This document shows positions 39,149-47,896 of a stretch of DNA of 63,218 nucleotides, piece by piece. The notes under the pieces are model-generated. The model did no database searches. It was not told the origin of the DNA and saw only the letters and a program-made list of their open reading frames with translations. The stretch is taken from IMG/VR virus record IMGVR_UViG_3300010354_000088, positions 1 through 63,218 of that record; one strand, 5' to 3'. A program made the translations under genes and the position numbers. Numbering within the stretch: the first letter of the stretch is position 1; every line of letters starts with the position of its first letter. The stretch is from a virus.

Positions 39149-39964
39149 CTAATCTTGAGCACACCCAGTAAGGTAAGCAGTAAATGCAGCTTGCATTTCT
39201 GTGTACCAGTATGTAGTGTAAGCAGGATCAGTGTTTTTCACATAAAAATAAACCTCTTCTTCGTAACAGTTAAAGGCATTAGCTTGGCTAATATCCTGAA
39301 CGTCACAAGATTTACGAACTTTAAAATGATAAACACAGTATTCACCGCAGAAGCCAAGTGAAGGACGTGATCCTACAAAGCCCCACTGAATAGGGAACAA
39401 CTTAGCAATATCTTGGTTAGAAAGAACTGCATCAGCATGTGCTGTAATTGTAGTTACAGTTCCAGCATCAGTAAATGCCTGGAAACCGCATGTAAGCTGA
39501 CAGTTCTTTTCTTCCAAGAGAATGCAAGTACCCGCTGCACTTGGAGTAAATACACTAGCAACAAATGTTCCTACTGTAGCAGTAACCGTAGCGTTAGGAT
39601 CTGCATTGATGTTGCTTGCAACAGCAGTAGCAGTTTCGTTAGCAGTAGGTGTAGCTCCAGATGGATTTTGATAACCATAGTATTTGCTAGAACCAAATGT
39701 TTGCTGAACTTCATAAGAAGTCAAGCAAGGCAGACTCTTAATCAAAAGAGGCCACTCATAAGGGCATTCGCATGAATCAGGGATACTAACGCATACTACA
39801 GTTTGCTGCTTTACGCAAGCAGATGGACACTGACAGTAAGCATTAAGAATATCAGCAAGCAGGATGTCACCATATCCTTGTACGGTAACACCTCCTGCGA
39901 TAGGCACAACTGTTGAAGCACTAAGGCTATCAATCAGGATTTTTGTTGGTTGACGTAACAACAT
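39149..39964 (-). CDS. Putative virion structural protein, Cys-rich
   Basis: A 271-residue protein with at least a dozen cysteines, including the clusters YCQCPSACVKQQ and PDSCECPYEW in the first 75 residues. The middle (about residues 100-150) is Ala/Thr-rich with NADPNATVTATVG, like a beta-sandwich shaft. The C-terminal part is aromatic, ending in an amphipathic helix (MQAAFTAYLTGCAQD). It lies between the membrane protein and the ring-type protein at 40003, inside the head-tail module. The cysteine content suggests disulphides formed outside the cytoplasm or a metal site. I infer a virion component (tail hub, collar or capsid decoration) but do not recognise the family. Confidence 0.5.
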   Translation of the reverse strand: MLLRQPTKILIDSLSASTVVPIAGGVTVQGYGDILLADILNAYCQCPSACVKQQTVVCVSIPDSCECPYEWPLLIKSLPCLTSYEVQQTFGSSKYYGYQNPSGATPTANETATAVASNINADPNATVTATVGTFVASVFTPSAAGTCILLEEKNCQLTCGFQAFTDAGTVTTITAHADAVLSNQDIAKLFPIQWGFVGSRPSLGFCGEYCVYHFKVRKSCDVQDISQANAFNCYEEEVYFYVKNTDPAYTTYWYTEMQAAFTAYLTGCAQD

Positions 39965-40002
39965 TGTTATTATGAATTAAAAGTTGGACTAATTTATGAA
40001 TT

Positions 40003-40716
40003 TTAAGTAATAGCGGTTCGATTTTCAATAACATTTGTTTGATATCTACGAGATTCAATCTGTTCAAGTTTCTTCCTTACCGCTAAGTCCACAATTTCCT
40101 TTCTGCAATGCAAAGCAAGTTCACAATCAACCAAAGAATTTACAATTTCAATGCTTCTTGGATATCTAATATAATCTATATCGGCCTTAACCCCATAAGA
40201 TTGAGTGCCTGTAAATAAAATCATAGAATCTCCAGTAATTTGATAGTAAAGCCTTTCGTCTTTTGGCCTGTTAAACGGATCTCTTGTAATCTCATCTCTT
40301 CTGTCCGAGGTCATAACCTTGGCTTTTAGAGGCTGAGAAACACCAGTGTAACCACATACATTATTAACATACTGAATACTAAAAGAAGCCCTTAGCATAA
40401 ACATGTAACCATTGTTTTCACCAGAAGGATTCTTTGGCGTAACAACCGGAGCATTTGGGTTGTAAGGGAGCAGGAATATTTCCTGCCCCGCTACAGGTGC
40501 TCCCGTATTAAAAATAATCTCATCAAGAATTGTAATCTCTCTAAGATCATCTATACGTTTTTGAGTTATTTGGGCCGCTTCATATTTATTAGTAATATAC
40601 TCTATCTGACATTGATTAATTAACACCTCGAACTCTTCAGGATATACAGTACCCGTATTGTCCTTGTTCAAATTGTCAAGGAGGGCATTATACATATCTG
40701 TAGCAGTTACAATCAT
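40003..40716 (-). CDS. Head-tail connector/ring protein
   Basis: A 237-residue protein. The helical N-terminus contains MYNALLDNLNKDNTGTVYPEEF, then INQCQIEYITNKY, the type of long helix found in portal-bound adaptor proteins. Near the C-terminus VDLAVRKKLEQIESRRYQ is another amphipathic helix. The central beta part includes GDSMILFTGT and ADIDYIRYPRSIEI, and similar 'Y.RYP..I' strands occur in crAss ring proteins. It lies seven bases after the 271-residue capsid-module gene. I infer that it is the first ring under the portal. Confidence is moderate because the assignment rests on remembered family features. Confidence 0.6.
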   Translation of the reverse strand: MIVTATDMYNALLDNLNKDNTGTVYPEEFEVLINQCQIEYITNKYEAAQITQKRIDDLREITILDEIIFNTGAPVAGQEIFLLPYNPNAPVVTPKNPSGENNGYMFMLRASFSIQYVNNVCGYTGVSQPLKAKVMTSDRRDEITRDPFNRPKDERLYYQITGDSMILFTGTQSYGVKADIDYIRYPRSIEIVNSLVDCELALHCRKEIVDLAVRKKLEQIESRRYQTNVIENRTAIT

Positions 40717-40722
40717 TGATTA

Positions 40723-41538
40723 TTAATCTTCAGATGTTGATTTGCTGGATTTTTTCTCAGGAGCCGGATCTCCGTTTTTAAGCATTTTGTTCCATTGAGT
40801 AATCAAAGCATTATTTGATTGATCACGCATAAATTCAATAGCGAAATCTTCATTGGCTCCTACAAGTTCGTTACCGTTCATGTATTTACCATTAACAATG
40901 CGAAGAACACCTGCCTGAACAAGTTTACGCAGGAAGATTTTATGCTTAGCATTACGGTCTTCAGAAACACTAAGAATGTCGGCTGGCTTATTCATTGCTA
41001 AATCATACAAAGAAGCCTCAAGCTGAGCACGAGACATATCTTTAGTATAAATCTGCAATAAACGACCATAATCTTGCATTTCCTCAAGGCTCATGCTACG
41101 CAACTTTTCCATAGCAGCAAAAATTCGTTGATTCTTGCTTACTTTAGATGAAGCCTCTTTCTCTTTGTCTTCAACGTAATAACGATGAATACCAGGATTT
41201 ACAGCTTCTTTGTTTGGAGCTACCATTTCGTCTGAAAGAGCAATTTCCAAAAGGAAACGCTGCTCTTCAGACTCCATGTTAAAGCTTTGAAGGTGTGCAA
41301 AACGAAAACTTTCAAAGTCAGAAATTCTGACAGGCACGTTTTCGGCTATAACCAATTTCTCTCCGTTTTCTTCTACAACCTTACCTTTATATTGCTTTCC
41401 ATTGATATAAAAAGTTTTTGTAACCTCTTCAAACTTTGGAGTAATATAAACAGGTGAGGTATGGTACTTCTGATCAGTACCAATGAGACGCACAACACCT
41501 GTGCGTTTATCTAGAACATCTTGAATCTCTTTTGACAT
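40723..41538 (-). CDS. Capsid-module structural protein
   Basis: A 271-residue protein next after the major capsid gene. The N-terminal about 100 residues are beta-rich (VVRLIGTDQKYHTSPVYITP, KTFYINGKQYKGKVV). The middle is helical with repeated Glu/Lys/Met (KLRSMSLEEMQDYGRLLQ). The last 15 residues are Lys/Ser-rich. It has no enzyme motif. Immediate co-transcription with the capsid gene and the mixed beta/helical character suit a capsid auxiliary or head-completion protein, and crAss001 has such a gene close to its capsid gene. This equivalence is inferred only from order. Confidence 0.5.
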   Translation of the reverse strand: MSKEIQDVLDKRTGVVRLIGTDQKYHTSPVYITPKFEEVTKTFYINGKQYKGKVVEENGEKLVIAENVPVRISDFESFRFAHLQSFNMESEEQRFLLEIALSDEMVAPNKEAVNPGIHRYYVEDKEKEASSKVSKNQRIFAAMEKLRSMSLEEMQDYGRLLQIYTKDMSRAQLEASLYDLAMNKPADILSVSEDRNAKHKIFLRKLVQAGVLRIVNGKYMNGNELVGANEDFAIEFMRDQSNNALITQWNKMLKNGDPAPEKKSSKSTSED

Positions 41539-41563
41539 AAAATTATCTGTTACTGTTTAATTA

Positions 41564-42997
41564 TTAAGGAACGTAAAGCTCTGCTACCCCAAATGGGTTT
41601 TTCATACAAACACCAGTCTCAGAAAGGATCTGAACCTGATATCCGTCCATTGAGTTAGAAGCAGTTGCACGCTTGTTTCCATCAGGTGAAGACATACCGT
41701 CAATAATCTTTTTAACAAAGCGACGATCTTCATTTCCGTTACCAAGTGCAATAAGCTCAACCATTGGATCGCCACCGATAGTAGAACCAAGGTTTACGAA
41801 GATACCACGCTTCGATTCCTTAGAAACACCATAGATGTCACGATCTTGAGGACGCCATGCAGCATCAAATGCAGCGTTCCAAGCTACGATCAAACGAACA
41901 CCACCCATTTCATAAGCGTTAAATGCAACTTTAACACCTTGTTTTTGCTCTTCAGCAGATACAAACAAAGGAAGTGGATTGTATTTGAATACGTCACGCA
42001 TCAAACGCATGAAATTCCATACGAATGCCTGACCGCCCATTACAAACACTTCGTTTACACCTTCTCCGGTAGTGCTCATCAACTGAAGATTCTGCATTAC
42101 GTTCTCAAGAGTGCGAACATTAAGTGTGTTGTACTGATACTTCAGTGATCCGTCTCCTTGTGCAATGATACCATCGCCCTGTACGATTTCACGTCCGTTC
42201 AAATCACGCATGTACACGTTTTCATTAGCATCAATTGTTGCCTTACCGTAGAGAAGCTGGTTCTCACGAGCATAAGCCCAACGACGCATCATTTCAAGTT
42301 CCTGCTGTTTGAACCAAAGACGCTGACCGTTGTGTTCAACCCAAAGAACTGTATTCTGAGCAGATCCAGAAATAGAATACTGCATACGCTGAATAGTCAT
42401 ATAGTTTGTATGCCATTCAGGGAAGGTATTCTTTTCATAACCTGTTTCAGAAAGTTCAGGAAACGCAGTATAGCTGAAACCAACTTCAGATCCAGAATCC
42501 AAAAGAGACTGACTGATGAAAGATCCAGTTGAATTACTTACATGCTTAGCCTTATAAGCCCAAACACCAGAGTTAATCTCAACAGGATACTCGTTCATAA
42601 TCTGAATCAGAGTACGACGATCTTTCAATTCAAGAACGTCATTTGGAGAGAAATAGTTAGTGTTCAACTCAAGCGTAAACACCGCATTGTTCAATGTAGA
42701 AACTGGTGTGTTAGCTACAGTGGTAGTGATTGTTCCTTTACGGAAAGGATAACCACGAAGTGCCCACATAAACTTACGGTTACCAATAACCTTGAAGTTT
42801 TCGGAATTAAAATCAGGAGTAATTCCTTTTTTTGTCATTCCACGACGAGCCAAATATGATGAAAACGCAGAGAAGTTGCTCTCGAAGAGGTTTACTACGT
42901 TCATTGAAATCTCAGGACGGGTAAGCAAAGCTGCCGCCAGGGAATTTGTCATCGTGGTCTTGTTAGCATCATATGTGCCAGTACCAATGATTTTCAT
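41564..42997 (-). CDS. Major capsid protein (HK97 fold, crAss type)
   Basis: A 477-residue protein. It starts MKIIGTGTYDANKTTMTNSL and continues with MNVVNLFESNFSAFSSYLARRGMTKKGI, a helical N-terminal arm. Later segments such as WWVEHNG-like strands, FKQQELEMMRRWAYARENQLLYG (spine-helix-like) and VKVAFNAYEMGGVRLIVAWN (P-domain/A-domain transition) match the layout of crAss-like capsid proteins as I remember it. Codon use differs from neighbours: more C- and G-ending codons (AAC, GCC, CGT), as expected of the most highly expressed gene. It lies after the portal and a scaffold candidate. It should form the icosahedral shell. Confidence 0.85.
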   Translation of the reverse strand: MKIIGTGTYDANKTTMTNSLAAALLTRPEISMNVVNLFESNFSAFSSYLARRGMTKKGITPDFNSENFKVIGNRKFMWALRGYPFRKGTITTTVANTPVSTLNNAVFTLELNTNYFSPNDVLELKDRRTLIQIMNEYPVEINSGVWAYKAKHVSNSTGSFISQSLLDSGSEVGFSYTAFPELSETGYEKNTFPEWHTNYMTIQRMQYSISGSAQNTVLWVEHNGQRLWFKQQELEMMRRWAYARENQLLYGKATIDANENVYMRDLNGREIVQGDGIIAQGDGSLKYQYNTLNVRTLENVMQNLQLMSTTGEGVNEVFVMGGQAFVWNFMRLMRDVFKYNPLPLFVSAEEQKQGVKVAFNAYEMGGVRLIVAWNAAFDAAWRPQDRDIYGVSKESKRGIFVNLGSTIGGDPMVELIALGNGNEDRRFVKKIIDGMSSPDGNKRATASNSMDGYQVQILSETGVCMKNPFGVAELYVP

Positions 42998-43015
42998 TTT
43001 TTGTAATAATTAAGT

Positions 43016-44092
43016 TTAAAATTGTGAAGGAGCTGCCAATGCATCAAAATCAATTTCTGTAGAAGGAAAACCTCCTCTGCTCTGTGGAATCTTTGGCTCT
43101 GGGTCAAGCTTGTTTAAAAAGTCGTTTTTAGCAAACTCTTTAGAACGTGTTATTTGTTCTCTAATTTTTGCATCACCTTTTGATAGAAAGTATGCAACCT
43201 TTACAAGAGTCTCGTCGCTTTGCAACATCTCAAGAAGTGGTGACAGTCCTTTTTGCTCGTCCGGCGTTACAAGGTATCGAAATTGTTCAGCAAACTCAGA
43301 TTTTTCGCTTTGCGAAATCGGAAGTCCGTTGATATTTTCCAAATTGTTAAAATAACCAAGTGCACCTTTGATTGATTCATCACGAACCTTTGACATCTGC
43401 ACATATTGTTGCTGACGCTCAAAGTTTCTTTGTTTAATCATTTCATCGGCTGCCTTTAGTTTGCGATCCTGATATTCAGTGCGGATCTTTTCTGCTTCAA
43501 TGTCAAGAAGCCCTGATTGATCCATTTTTTTAATTGTGGATTCAATCTTATCATCATCCCATCCATTAGGACGGTTTTCACTTTTACCAAAATTCTGCTT
43601 TAATGAAGTTTTTACAATATCATATGATTGCATTTCTTCAATTTCAGCATAACCTTTCATTGTTTTGTAGAAATCTTCAGGCTTTATACCAGATTCAATA
43701 GCCTTTTGAAACTTTTCTACTTCAGGATGAAGATTAGCTGATGCAGTTTGCTCTTTTCTTACAGTATCATAAAGAGCATCAAGATAATCAACAGCATTAG
43801 ATTCATTAAGATTATTTGGCAGTTCATATCCAAATTCATCATAACGCTGTTTTACCTTTTCAAGATATGATAATGAAACATTTTGATTATTATTTACATT
43901 ATCTACTTGATTGGTATTATTTGTATTTGTAACTGAGGAAACTTGTTGTGTTGGGGTAGATTCATCTAAATTAGGAAGATTAGCTACCATTTGTGCAATA
44001 TCTGCTTCAGCCGATCCTTCTGGAGCAGCAAGCATGTCTAAATTAACTGCTGAATCTACAGCACTTTCTTGTGTTTCTAATTGCTCTGACAT
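43016..44092 (-). CDS. Probable scaffolding or capsid assembly protein
   Basis: A 358-residue acidic protein between the portal and major capsid genes, where scaffolds lie in many tailed phages. The first 90 residues are disordered, rich in Asn, Gln, Ser and Glu (SVTNTNNTNQVDNVNNNQ). Residues about 75-330 are predicted mainly alpha-helical with charged heptad-like stretches (EKIRTEYQDRKLKAADEM, KQRNFERQQQYVQMSKVR). The C-terminal region (FPSTEIDFDALAAPSQF) is short and could be the capsid-binding end. No protease motif is seen. Scaffold identity is an inference from position, composition and helix content. Confidence 0.55.
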   Translation of the reverse strand: MSEQLETQESAVDSAVNLDMLAAPEGSAEADIAQMVANLPNLDESTPTQQVSSVTNTNNTNQVDNVNNNQNVSLSYLEKVKQRYDEFGYELPNNLNESNAVDYLDALYDTVRKEQTASANLHPEVEKFQKAIESGIKPEDFYKTMKGYAEIEEMQSYDIVKTSLKQNFGKSENRPNGWDDDKIESTIKKMDQSGLLDIEAEKIRTEYQDRKLKAADEMIKQRNFERQQQYVQMSKVRDESIKGALGYFNNLENINGLPISQSEKSEFAEQFRYLVTPDEQKGLSPLLEMLQSDETLVKVAYFLSKGDAKIREQITRSKEFAKNDFLNKLDPEPKIPQSRGGFPSTEIDFDALAAPSQF

Positions 44093-44107
44093 ATCTGTGA
44101 TTATTGA

Positions 44108-45298
44108 TTACTTTTTATAATTAATATAAGCTTTAATTCCGTTTGAGCCTACATAGTAAGTTCCATTAGAATCTTCTTTTATATTAAAACGCTCTGGCAT
44201 TTGACTTCCTGTCTCATGAATAAAATAAGCTCCAGTTTGATCTCTCTTTACAGGAAAATTATTTCCTTTATAAAATACAGTTTTAAGATCAGGAGCCGGA
44301 GTTTTAATTTGAGTTCCAGTAACTCCAGCTTCTTGAGGAGTAGTTGTTCTATATTTTTGAAGAGGATAATTAGATTGTGTTTTATCAGATCGAACACCAG
44401 GATTATTTTGAATCTTACGAGTAACATTACCAAATGATCCTTGCATTTTACCAGTATTAGATTCTGGAGATGCAGGTGTTTCACCAGCTTTCATCTCATC
44501 CCATTTTACAGCAGCAGCACCATAAAAATTATTTGAATAATAATCATTATTAGATGATTGATCTAATAATGAAGGAGCTTTATTTGATTTATTTGCTGGA
44601 GAAGGTGTATTTGCAGCAGAAGAATTAACAAAAGAATTATTATAAGATGCAGCCGGAATATTTCCTGAAACATCTTTTCTATTTAAAAATGCTTCTACTG
44701 ATTTAACTTGCTGTTCTGCTAATGCTTTAGCTTGTGGAGATGATTCATCTGTTGTACCTGCATTAATACGAGATCTCATAGAAGCAGAAGTAAGATCTAC
44801 CGTTTGAGTTGGCTCACTTGTAGTTCCAGGTTTTTTAGAAATCATTTCCAAATAAGGATCAGATCCATACTCTTCATCTGTAGTAGTTGCTACAGGAGTA
44901 GATGGCTGATTATATTGATCGTAAAGCTTTTGAAATTCCGGATCAGATTGCCACATAGATGTGTAACTGATATCTCCTTTATTTTTTCCCTCATACACTT
45001 GATTTACATAATCTTTTGTGTATTTAGGTTCTGTAGACTCTGTTGGTTCTGTAGATTCCGTAGAATTTTCTTTCTTCCTTTTTAATGTCAAATTTAAATT
45101 AGAAGATGAACCATAATCTCTTTTAGATTTATCAGGTTGATAATTAACATCACCCGGCTTTGCAGAGCCTCCATCTTTATAAGACATTTTATATTTATCC
45201 CATTCTTTATCAGAATAGAGTCGGCCACCATAGTAATATCCATTACCATATGGTGTTTCTACACGCTCGACTTTGTTCATGTCTATAAACTTGTTCAT
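44108..45298 (-). CDS. Low-complexity virion-region protein
   Basis: A 396-residue protein that is mostly disordered by composition: Ser, Thr, Asn, Pro and Tyr dominate, with the tandem TEPTESTEP (STESTEPTESTEP) near residue 80. The N-terminal 50 residues may fold (RVETPYGNGYYYGGRLYSDKEW) and contain YKDGGS, similar to the GG motifs of the 783-residue cargo protein. The C-terminal 60 residues (KTVFYKGNNFPVKRDQTGAYFI) look like a small beta domain. It lies between portal and scaffold candidate and has its own candidate promoter just upstream (45314-45346). It may be an ejected or head-internal protein. Function is not recognised. Confidence 0.5.
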   Translation of the reverse strand: MNKFIDMNKVERVETPYGNGYYYGGRLYSDKEWDKYKMSYKDGGSAKPGDVNYQPDKSKRDYGSSSNLNLTLKRKKENSTESTEPTESTEPKYTKDYVNQVYEGKNKGDISYTSMWQSDPEFQKLYDQYNQPSTPVATTTDEEYGSDPYLEMISKKPGTTSEPTQTVDLTSASMRSRINAGTTDESSPQAKALAEQQVKSVEAFLNRKDVSGNIPAASYNNSFVNSSAANTPSPANKSNKAPSLLDQSSNNDYYSNNFYGAAAVKWDEMKAGETPASPESNTGKMQGSFGNVTRKIQNNPGVRSDKTQSNYPLQKYRTTTPQEAGVTGTQIKTPAPDLKTVFYKGNNFPVKRDQTGAYFIHETGSQMPERFNIKEDSNGTYYVGSNGIKAYINYKK

Positions 45299-45313
45299 TT
45301 CTTTGAAGGTTTA

Positions 45314-45346
45314 CAAAAATAGTCTAATATGGTAAAATTAAACAAT
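45314..45346 (-). promoter_or_regulatory. Candidate internal Bacteroidota-type promoter
   Basis: On the minus strand, TATTTTTG (45314-45321) fits the Bacteroidota -7 consensus TAnnTTTG, and ATTG (45343-45346) matches three of four bases of the -33 TTTG box at a 21-base spacing. It lies in the 59-base gap before the 396-residue gene, with a very short leader to its ATG at 45298. It could boost expression of the scaffold and capsid genes. The -33 mismatch and AT-rich background leave this uncertain. Confidence 0.35.
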
Positions 45347-45357
45347 TTTTATTAATA

Positions 45358-47895
45358 TCAATTTTTAGCCCGTTTTTTAATATTTGTACCCTTATTGCTG
45401 CTGGAAATATTTTTTGCACCTCCAGATGAATCATCACTTTCTTTGGCATTATTTTGAGCTTCCATCATCATTTTCTTCTGAACAGCATCATACTCCATTA
45501 GGGCTTGAGTGTTTTCACTATTTAAATAAGCCATTTCAACCTGATTGTCCATCTTAATGTCCATCTCTTTAAGATAAGCATTACTATTAATATCCTTATC
45601 TTTAAGAGACATTTCCTGACCCAATCTTTGAGCATCCAACTGAAATCTTTGTTTTTCAAGCTCAAGTCTAGCCCCGTCCATGTCAGTTTTCATCTTTTCT
45701 ACCATAAGCTTAAAATCCTGATCCGCCTTCTGAAGTTCAGCTTGAGCTTGTTGTTGCATTTGAAAATTGTCAGATGCTTTCTTTTCAGCTAAATCTCCAT
45801 ATTTTTCTAAAGAACGCTCCATCTCAGCTAAACTGTCAATAGTGAAAAGCTTTACAAGCTGCTGCAAAGAAACTGTTCCTCGTGCATGCTCTCCGGCAGC
45901 AATTTGCCTAAATTCATTCATCAGACGCTCTTCTTTGCCATTGTCAGACATAAATACTTCATAATCAGCACTATTGATAGTTTCTGCTGGAACATCAAGT
46001 ATTTCTTGAGCCATTTGTCCTAAAACATATTGACCTCTTTTACCTTTTTTCCATGCTATACGACACAAATTAATTAAGCGTTCTAAAACTTTACGTTTAG
46101 CTTGGTCGTGCTGATAAAAGATAATTTCTGTAATTAAAGAGCTTTGGGTAATAGACGCTTCTGTAGTTCCTTTTAAATCATTTGATGTAATAGAACCTAC
46201 ACGTTGTCTTGAAACACCCATAATCTGACCAGCCAATTCCTCTAAATGATTAAGCATCATAGTAAGATATTGAATTGCCGGAGAAACAGTATCGTCAAAG
46301 TTTTGGAACTGATTATATGAAGGTTGACGACCTAATCCTTCTCGTACTGTCTGAATCCATCCAATACCAAGCTTACGCTGATACAACCATTCCTGCATAC
46401 TCATTCCGTCAGGAAGCTGAGATTTATCCATAATAAAACCTCTTACACCAGACAATGCCATCCAAAGTTCTTTATGATAATGAATCAGGTTATAAAGAAT
46501 TTGAATGTCTTTAGCAGCCCAAATAAGAGAATATGGCTTTTTATTTAAGCTATTATGTGCAATACCTACATAAGGAAGCTCTACACGTCCATAGTCATCA
46601 ATACTTCTTAACTGATAAGGCATCTTTTGCATCCTTACAAAAATGTCCTGATCAATAAGCACACCTTCCCAAATATCATTAACATACTTAGCTTCTACTT
46701 CATCTTCAGAACGTGCCTTATCGCCATCATTCATCCAATGAGTATATTTAAGATCTTCAATGTATTTGTTTTTTGACTTCTTGAATTTAAGCTCTCTTGT
46801 AGATTTCCAAACGCAATAACATACCCTGATTTTGTTTGACAAATCTAAAGTACCAGCGTAAAGAGAGTTGTTATTGCAATTATCCGTATTGTAATCAGCA
46901 GGTACACCAAACTGATATGTATTAGGATAATAAGCAAACCTGCCAGAATCATAGAAAGCAAACTGCTTATTTCTAAGTTTCTGCAATTCTTCAGTTTTGA
47001 GTTCAACTTTAAATTCATCAATAATCTGAGGAATAGTCATCCATCGCTCTTCCATAGCCCACTCGCAATCACCTACCCACTCAGCTTCTTCATCATTAGA
47101 ATAATAAAAGTTAAGTGGATTTACACGTCTTACCAATGGATCTTTGTCGCCTGGATGATAATGAACATAATAATATTCTTTATCTACACATATTTTATCT
47201 TCAAATCCATGCTGAAACAAATCTCTGATACGATGCTTGTATATCATGTATTTAAGAGATTTTTCTGCTATAATTTCAATAAAGTCCTGAAATGTATAAT
47301 TATAATACATTTCAATTTTTTGCATCTCCTCATTAGTTATAAGAGAAGCACTATCTAATGGACTCATTGCAAGTTTAAGCTGAGATTCCGCAGCTTCTAA
47401 AGCCATTTCCTGCTCAGGAGTTAACTGTACCTGTTGTTGTGCCGCCTGTTGACGTACACCCATGATTTGTGCTTGAGCCTTTTCTAATTGACGCTTAGCA
47501 GTAGATATCATTTCAGATTTAGCAAAAATCTTTTGCTTTATGATATCTAAATATGCTTTTGTTTTAAGGTCAGCTTTTTTCTGAACATTAATTTGGTCTA
47601 CAGTAAATACTCTAAAGTTAAAAGGACGTTGTGTCTCCTGAGACTTTAAAAGATCTGCTTTTGGGCGAAGAAGAGGTATAAATCTGATTTTAGCCGGATA
47701 CTCATATTTGTCTACTTTACGCAAATAATCATAATCAGCTTCGTTAAATATACCATGGTAAATATCATAACAAAACTTATCCTTCATCTTACGCAGATAA
47801 GTGCTACCAACCATAGTGGTAATACTCCTGACGTTCAACTTACACCATTCAATATCTTTTTGGGAATCAGGAATTAATTGATTAGGTAGTGGCAT
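45358..47895 (-). CDS. Portal protein
   Basis: An 845-residue protein immediately after TerL, separated by one base. Length and order fit the large portals of P22-like and crAss-like phages. A Gln-rich coiled-coil insertion lies around residues 130-175 (AQAQIMGVRQQAAQQQ). The core contains WMALSGVRGFIMDKSQLPDG and, near residues 535-580, MMLNHLEELAGQIMGVSRQR then SNDLKGTTEASITQSS, the characteristic portal stem/clip region. Residues about 680-800 are a long Lys/Glu/Gln/Met-rich coiled coil, as in the P22 barrel. The C-terminus is Ser/Lys-rich. The dodecamer should form the DNA channel at one capsid vertex and dock TerL during packaging. Confidence 0.87.
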   Translation of the reverse strand: MPLPNQLIPDSQKDIEWCKLNVRSITTMVGSTYLRKMKDKFCYDIYHGIFNEADYDYLRKVDKYEYPAKIRFIPLLRPKADLLKSQETQRPFNFRVFTVDQINVQKKADLKTKAYLDIIKQKIFAKSEMISTAKRQLEKAQAQIMGVRQQAAQQQVQLTPEQEMALEAAESQLKLAMSPLDSASLITNEEMQKIEMYYNYTFQDFIEIIAEKSLKYMIYKHRIRDLFQHGFEDKICVDKEYYYVHYHPGDKDPLVRRVNPLNFYYSNDEEAEWVGDCEWAMEERWMTIPQIIDEFKVELKTEELQKLRNKQFAFYDSGRFAYYPNTYQFGVPADYNTDNCNNNSLYAGTLDLSNKIRVCYCVWKSTRELKFKKSKNKYIEDLKYTHWMNDGDKARSEDEVEAKYVNDIWEGVLIDQDIFVRMQKMPYQLRSIDDYGRVELPYVGIAHNSLNKKPYSLIWAAKDIQILYNLIHYHKELWMALSGVRGFIMDKSQLPDGMSMQEWLYQRKLGIGWIQTVREGLGRQPSYNQFQNFDDTVSPAIQYLTMMLNHLEELAGQIMGVSRQRVGSITSNDLKGTTEASITQSSLITEIIFYQHDQAKRKVLERLINLCRIAWKKGKRGQYVLGQMAQEILDVPAETINSADYEVFMSDNGKEERLMNEFRQIAAGEHARGTVSLQQLVKLFTIDSLAEMERSLEKYGDLAEKKASDNFQMQQQAQAELQKADQDFKLMVEKMKTDMDGARLELEKQRFQLDAQRLGQEMSLKDKDINSNAYLKEMDIKMDNQVEMAYLNSENTQALMEYDAVQKKMMMEAQNNAKESDDSSGGAKNISSSNKGTNIKKRAKN

Positions 47896-47896
47896 A

